Shown piece after piece: positions 59,183-64,000 of a stretch of 64,000 nucleotides of DNA. Origin of the DNA: Prunus persica (lineage: Eukaryota; Streptophyta; Magnoliopsida; Rosales; Rosaceae); contig NC_034011.1 of assembly GCF_000346465.2 (NCBI RefSeq), forward strand, positions 26,161,941 through 26,225,940. Reading direction: 5' to 3'. Position numbers and translations under genes: made by a program. Position 1 is the first letter of the stretch. Every line of letters begins with the position of its first letter. The notes beneath the pieces are model-generated. The model was not told the DNA's origin and searched no databases. It saw nothing but the letters and a program-made list of their open reading frames with translations.

Positions 59183-61236
59183 TCAGCCATTTTCCCTCTT
59201 GCAGTTTCCAGGCAATAGGTACTTGTACTTCTCAGCATTGTTCAGTATAAATGCAGGAAGATGAACAGCTGAGTAAGATCTAGGAATAGGTCCCATCTTC
59301 CCAATGATCTCCTTAAATGTGTACTCCTCAGGAAGCATGTCAAATAGGTCAGCCCCTTTACATATTACATCCTGAATCCTTTTCGGGTTCAAATAATGAG
59401 AGAACCGTACCCGATCATAGTGGCTGTAAGCTTTCATCTTGAATATGAACTCACTGATATGGCGGAAACAAAAGCTACAATGCCACCCTGCATCGGACAA
59501 AAGGTAGTCGCTCTGTCTAAAGTGTGCATAGGTAGTATTACCAGTCTGGTACCTGTGAACTGATGCTCTCCAGCTCTTGTCATCTACATAATACTCAAAA
59601 GAATACAAGTAATTCTTCAGCCCAAGATGAACAACGGGCGGGGTGTCATCACACCACCTCAATAGATCAATTGTGTGGGCACTCGGAATCTCATCAACAT
59701 CAGACATTATCAGGAGGTCATCATCTTCTATACCGGCTACTCGAAGAAGCTGGTCAAGTGCCACTCTCTGATATGCCTCCTCATAAAATGGGTTTTCCCC
59801 TTTCTTAAATCTTCCTCCAGTTGTAACATAAGTTAGCCGGGGTTCAACAAACTTAAACTTGTCCCGGTTTCTTGCGAAAATCAATGGCTTGGGCAAGCCA
59901 GTAAACGTTGAGTTGGATTCAAGGAGAACAAACTGTGTCACATATGGATACAATTCATTCCATCGGATTGTAAGCATGTCTACTTCATTACTGAAAAGAA
60001 CTGCATCATAAACTCGTCTCGGTGATTCACGAATCTTCCACCCATGAAGTCTGCAAAGAGTCTCCATTGACACGTTCTGATGATAGTAGTGTGGGATATC
60101 AATGAAAGGCTTTGGAGGAGATTCCCAAAGTGGTCTTAGAAAATACGAGATCTTCTGCCCATGTAAATATATGCCAAACATGCCCAATGGAACAACCGTA
60201 AACAGGAAAATGTAAGACTTGAAATCCAAGCCACGCAAAATGCATCGGAGTCTAGACATGCTCAATGCTGCTTGTGAGCCCTGCTGTGGATGAAAATGAA
60301 AACGTTCTAAGATACCCAGATTACATATACTCAAAAGTCTTTTCAGTAACCGTGTTTTATATCATTAAATTGGAGGAGAATATTACGGTACAGAAAGAAA
60401 AAAATTCTTCTTATTAGCACTTATTTGAGCATATGTAAAGAAATTCAGGAACAGCAATTCTAGAAAGGGAAAAAAAAATATCTCATAAACATTAACGATA
60501 TATTTCTAATAATGCATTTTAGACCCTGTACAAATTAGCACTTCTTTACAATGGCATAGACCCTTCAGAGTCTTCAGACCCAGAAAGGATTTTACAAGAA
60601 CATAAAAATGGAAAAATATAATTTCAGTAACAAAAATGGTTACCAAAAATTAGGGGAATATCAAAAACTTTATTGGTAATCACAATACCATTACACAAAA
60701 GAACAAGCCCCATAATGACAACTGAAAACTAAGAGTAGAGAAGAAGGAGAAAAAAAAAACAGAGAACCACAAAAAAATTTAAGACATAAATGACTCAAAT
60801 ACAAAATCCATATCTTTATTTTCAACAACGCAAAACCATTGGGTTTGGCAACCCTTTTCTTATTCGTTGATTTAGGAAAATAAAACTAAAAAACATAAAA
60901 TTTCAAAATCTCACAGATTAAAATACAAGGAACCCATTAATCGAAACTTCAAAATGGTATTTAAAATCACAGAGAGGAAAAAACATGGAGTGAAAAGAAA
61001 AAAATAAGAGAGACAAAAATCCAAGTTCCCTTAATCCCAAACACATGAAAACCCACTGCAACCATTACCAAATACTCAGAAACCCAAACTCGAAGTTGAA
61101 ACAAAGAAAGAAAAAAAAAGAGGCAAACTTTTATTATACTAATTAAATTGAAGAGAAAAATATGAAAAATTACCTGGCCACAAACATCGTCGCAGATATC
61201 ATCAGTCTTCTTCGAACTGTAGTATCCGTCAGACAT
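59183..61236 (-). CDS. GT17 family N-acetylglucosaminyltransferase-like protein (Golgi type II membrane protein)
   Basis: Two minus-strand exons (61236-61174, then 60280-59183) give 386 residues. Exon 1 encodes [20 protein letters not shown] plus Q. Exon 2 encodes a membrane segment ([17 protein letters not shown]) near residue 40, then the GT17 domain: [37 protein letters not shown], the acidic motif [38 protein letters not shown] and [20 protein letters not shown]. It ends [11 protein letters not shown]. The family is related to beta-1,4-mannosyl-glycoprotein 4-beta-N-acetylglucosaminyltransferase (bisecting GlcNAc transferase); plants do not make bisected N-glycans, so the substrate is unknown. 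The arrangement matches Arabidopsis At3g01620/At5g14480 type genes. The acceptor is CAGCAG, so one Gln may be included or skipped (exon start 60283 or 60280). Confidence 0.94.
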
Positions 61237-64000
61237 GATGACGAATAATAAAAAAAGGGAATGCCCAACAAGCCCCTTTTTCTAAAGCCTCTCCTCTCTC
61301 AAAAACTCTGCACCATCAGATCCTGCAGACCCAGATGAAGAACTCGAACCCGAAAGGCCAAATTTTTTTGTGAAAATTCGGCAAACGAGAAACAAAAAAC
61401 AACGATCTTTAATAGAGCTTCTCTGTCTCTCTATTGTCCCACGAAAATCTGTAACGCCAATTATAGCCGTTTGGTGGTTTTTTCGCTCTTTCGCCAGATA
61501 CCCCCCAATTCCAAAAGACTGGCAGTGACACAGAGAGAAAAATTAAAAAAAACCCAAATATAAAATGAATCCTTCTTAATCCCCAACACAAAATAAAACA
61601 ATTCCTCTTTACCTTTTTCCACAAAAAAAAAAAAATTGTAATTTCCAAATGCCGGGGTTGGGTTACCTGTTAAGGCCCACACGGTAGACTTTCTGTTGGC
61701 CGTTAGATGAGAATCTTTTTTTTATTTGACGGTGTATGAGTGAGGATGATGAGTGACAGAATAGAATTGGTTGTAGTAGAATTCTTCACCCCGTGCCTAT
61801 CTGTAATGAATGGCAGTTGCGAACATATTACAAGGAGCCGTTGATCTCGTTTTGTTGATGTTGTTCGGCTGCCCCTCTTTACGATGATTGATTAGACTAA
61901 ATTCATGGTAAATTAGTGGGATGAGCTACGCGGTGTTTCCAAGTTTAGCCTCGACTTCAGTGACTCCAACCAATCACGTTGCTTGCTGGTTTATATGGAC
62001 TATTAGAATATGATATACATGTACGATATGGTTAATAGTTAATCCATTTATGTGTTATATTATTGGGATATAATCCGTGATATAATATAGATGAAAAATA
62101 TAATTAAGATTTTGCATGTTTAAGGTACAGTACTAATAAAATTCAGCTTATATTATAACACGTGAACGAATTATATCATATAATTTACTTGAATTTTTAA
62201 ATTTTTAGAATGATGGAAATAATAATGATCATTTGCACTTGCATGTTAGCGTGTGTTATCAGTTGAGAAAAGGGAGACTTTGGAAAAACCCAAAGGAGAG
62301 AGAAATTTTTTAAAAGAAGTTAAAATGGGACAAAGTTGCCCTTATTTATTTTTGGATTTCTTAATGAATCATTTACATTTTGCATGTCTTTAATTTGAAA
62401 GTCGAGAGGTTTTCTGTCTTTTTTGAAAAAGCTTTGGCTTTTTCCAAAAGTGAAAGTTTTTTTATGACTAAACCTAATTTACTTTGAGAAAATTAGCCTA
62501 CGCGCAATTTGACTTGGTCAATGCATTCATTATTTGCCCCTTGTGTTTCCTCTACGGCAATTTCATTATAGAACTTCTTTTATTTTCTTTTTTTTCTGAT
62601 AAGCAAAAATCTAACATCTTTCTAAACCCTAAAGCTAAGTTGGTTCGGATTGATTATAAAAATACTAAAATTAGAACAGCCACTTCTTTTTTATTTAAGG
62701 AGAAGAAATGAGTGGTGTCTCTTTTTTGTTGAGATGGGTTGAAGTAGGTGAGAATATCTTATTGGTAGAAACTAGTTTTTATTTTCGAAATATAGCACCG
62801 CCTATTATGTCTATTTGGATGGGAATGTGACGATTTATAGCTTCCATTTGTTACACCTGAAATCCAAAATTGAAACAAACTAACCTAAAAATTGTTAATG
62901 ATGTTATATTTCATTTGTTTTTACATCGTTGGAGATAATACTAGATAAATAAAACGAGTTAACATTTTAATTTAAAACAATCCATATATTTTATGTGTAG
63001 ATGAACTTATTTAGAATGGAATAAGCTACTTGGTTTGTGTCCGACGACTGCGCACTCCTATATGTAGAAAAATTCGCATAATTCTCTCGTTTTTGTCTGT
63101 GTTAAGAAATTGAAAGTACAATCCACATGTAAAAAGGAAATAAATGTTTCTAATATTTAGTTTTGTTTCCTTATTCCAAATGAAAACCCAAGATGCCATC
63201 AAGAAATAAAAATGGAAATAAATGACAACCCACGAGGAAAATTTAACAAAGGATTTGAGCAATTACAGTAATCACAAACAAAAAAGCCTATTGAACCGAA
63301 AATTGTGTTTATTAAACCTCCAAAAAAAAATAATTACAATGGAAGAATTGAACCCATGATCCATTAAAATCAAATCAACAAGTTAACAAATGAGGTTGAA
63401 CTAGCTAGCTCAACCTAGTACAATGACCCATTTTTTTATAATTCCAAATGATTTCCTTAAATTTATAATCAATAGGTTAACATTCAATAATAGACATTAA
63501 TTTTGACAATTAAAATACATGTTAGAACTTAAACCATCAAATTTTAGTATAACGGTCAATTTTAACAATTAAATAAATTCCTTTATTTATATATACAAAA
63601 ATAACATATATTGCAAAAATAACTTCAATGCTCACTAGAAAAAAGAAAAAAGAAAAAAAAGAAATACAAAATTATAGAAATATTAGAAGATAGAAATATT
63701 CTCATACTCATGTTTTGGGAGTTGCCGTGTGTCCCAATAGACACGCTCCTGCCAATTATCAAGTGTTGGAATTAAACATCTTTGATAGCTAAGTCCACAT
63801 GTGATAGGAATCTCACTCTTGTTTGGCTCATTGTTTGTTGTATATTGCCAAACCATAACCCATTGCGCATTCAAAGGTTTTGTTTTTTTTAATTTTTCTC
63901 TTTTATTATGGGGGTGAAAGTAGTTGGTTTCATTTAATAATATGTGTGTGCTGTATTGGTTTAATTGGGTCTTGAAGAATCCATGCGATTGCCACCACCC
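61237..64000. other. GT17 5' leader and long AT-rich intergenic region
   Basis: Purine-rich DNA to about 61650 (pyrimidine-rich on the minus strand) is the likely GT17 5' leader and promoter. The rest is AT-rich with short open frames on both strands. The frame at 63683-63874 (-) is protein-like for part of its length but has no domain I recognise and may be a mobile-element relic. No gene is supported. Confidence 0.5.

Noticed and set aside
63683..63874. 63-residue minus-strand frame near the right end
   Set aside because: It looks partly protein-like but has no recognisable family, no splice context and no second exon nearby. It may be a mobile-element relic.

Overview
The window is plant nuclear DNA. 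It has AT-rich introns and intergenic DNA, GT-AG introns with pyrimidine-rich acceptors, and only plant-type proteins. Gene content and order point to a woody eudicot. Rosaceae is my best guess, but this is inference and no marker in the window proves it. I support fourteen protein-coding genes (one cut by the left edge, one with an apparent frameshift) and one tRNA-Asp gene. Exon coordinates come from reading splice sites and checking that reading frames join.

Layout. 1-9.4 kb (+): last 21 exons of the nuclear pore membrane glycoprotein GP210. 10.1-12.3 kb (+): HLP1-like hnRNP with two RRMs and a glycine-rich tail. 13.85-16.0 kb (+): short conserved protein of unknown function. 18.8-21.5 kb (+): D6PK-like AGC VIII kinase. 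23.2-25.2 kb (+): sucrase/ferredoxin-like thioredoxin-fold protein. 26.0-27.1 kb (-): ARM-repeat protein. 28.4-30.7 kb (+): TMEM245-type multi-pass membrane protein. 32.0-34.2 kb (-): E-class PPR protein. 35.9-37.8 kb (+): glucose-6-phosphate 1-epimerase-like enzyme. 38.3-39.2 kb (-): chalcone-isomerase-fold protein with a shifted 5' end. 40.9-43.1 kb (+): RRP8 rRNA methyltransferase. 45.1-47.4 kb (+): ATN1-like Raf-type kinase. 48.06-48.13 kb (-): tRNA-Asp(GTC). 48.8-51.8 kb (+): NAC044/SOG1-like transcription factor. 52.9-56.6 kb (+): CRM-domain RNA-binding protein. 59.2-61.2 kb (-): GT17 glycosyltransferase. 61.2-64 kb: AT-rich DNA with no gene I can support.

The genes are independent housekeeping or regulatory loci and not a pathway cluster. 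From memory, their order recalls two Arabidopsis segments interleaved: At5g40480-At5g40540 (GP210, HLP1, small protein, sucrase/ferredoxin, RRP8, ATN1-like) and At3g01400-At3g01620 (ARM, PPR, epimerase, NAC044, GT17).

The most unusual non-coding structure is a 0.7 kb array of about thirteen near-perfect 20-bp palindromes at 39.97-40.66 kb, just upstream of RRP8. Other points of note are a frameshift that separates the only good ATG of the chalcone-isomerase-like gene from its conserved frame, a MITE-like element with a triplicated end at 12.9-13.6 kb, and a GC-rich, LTR-like promoter block in front of the NAC gene.
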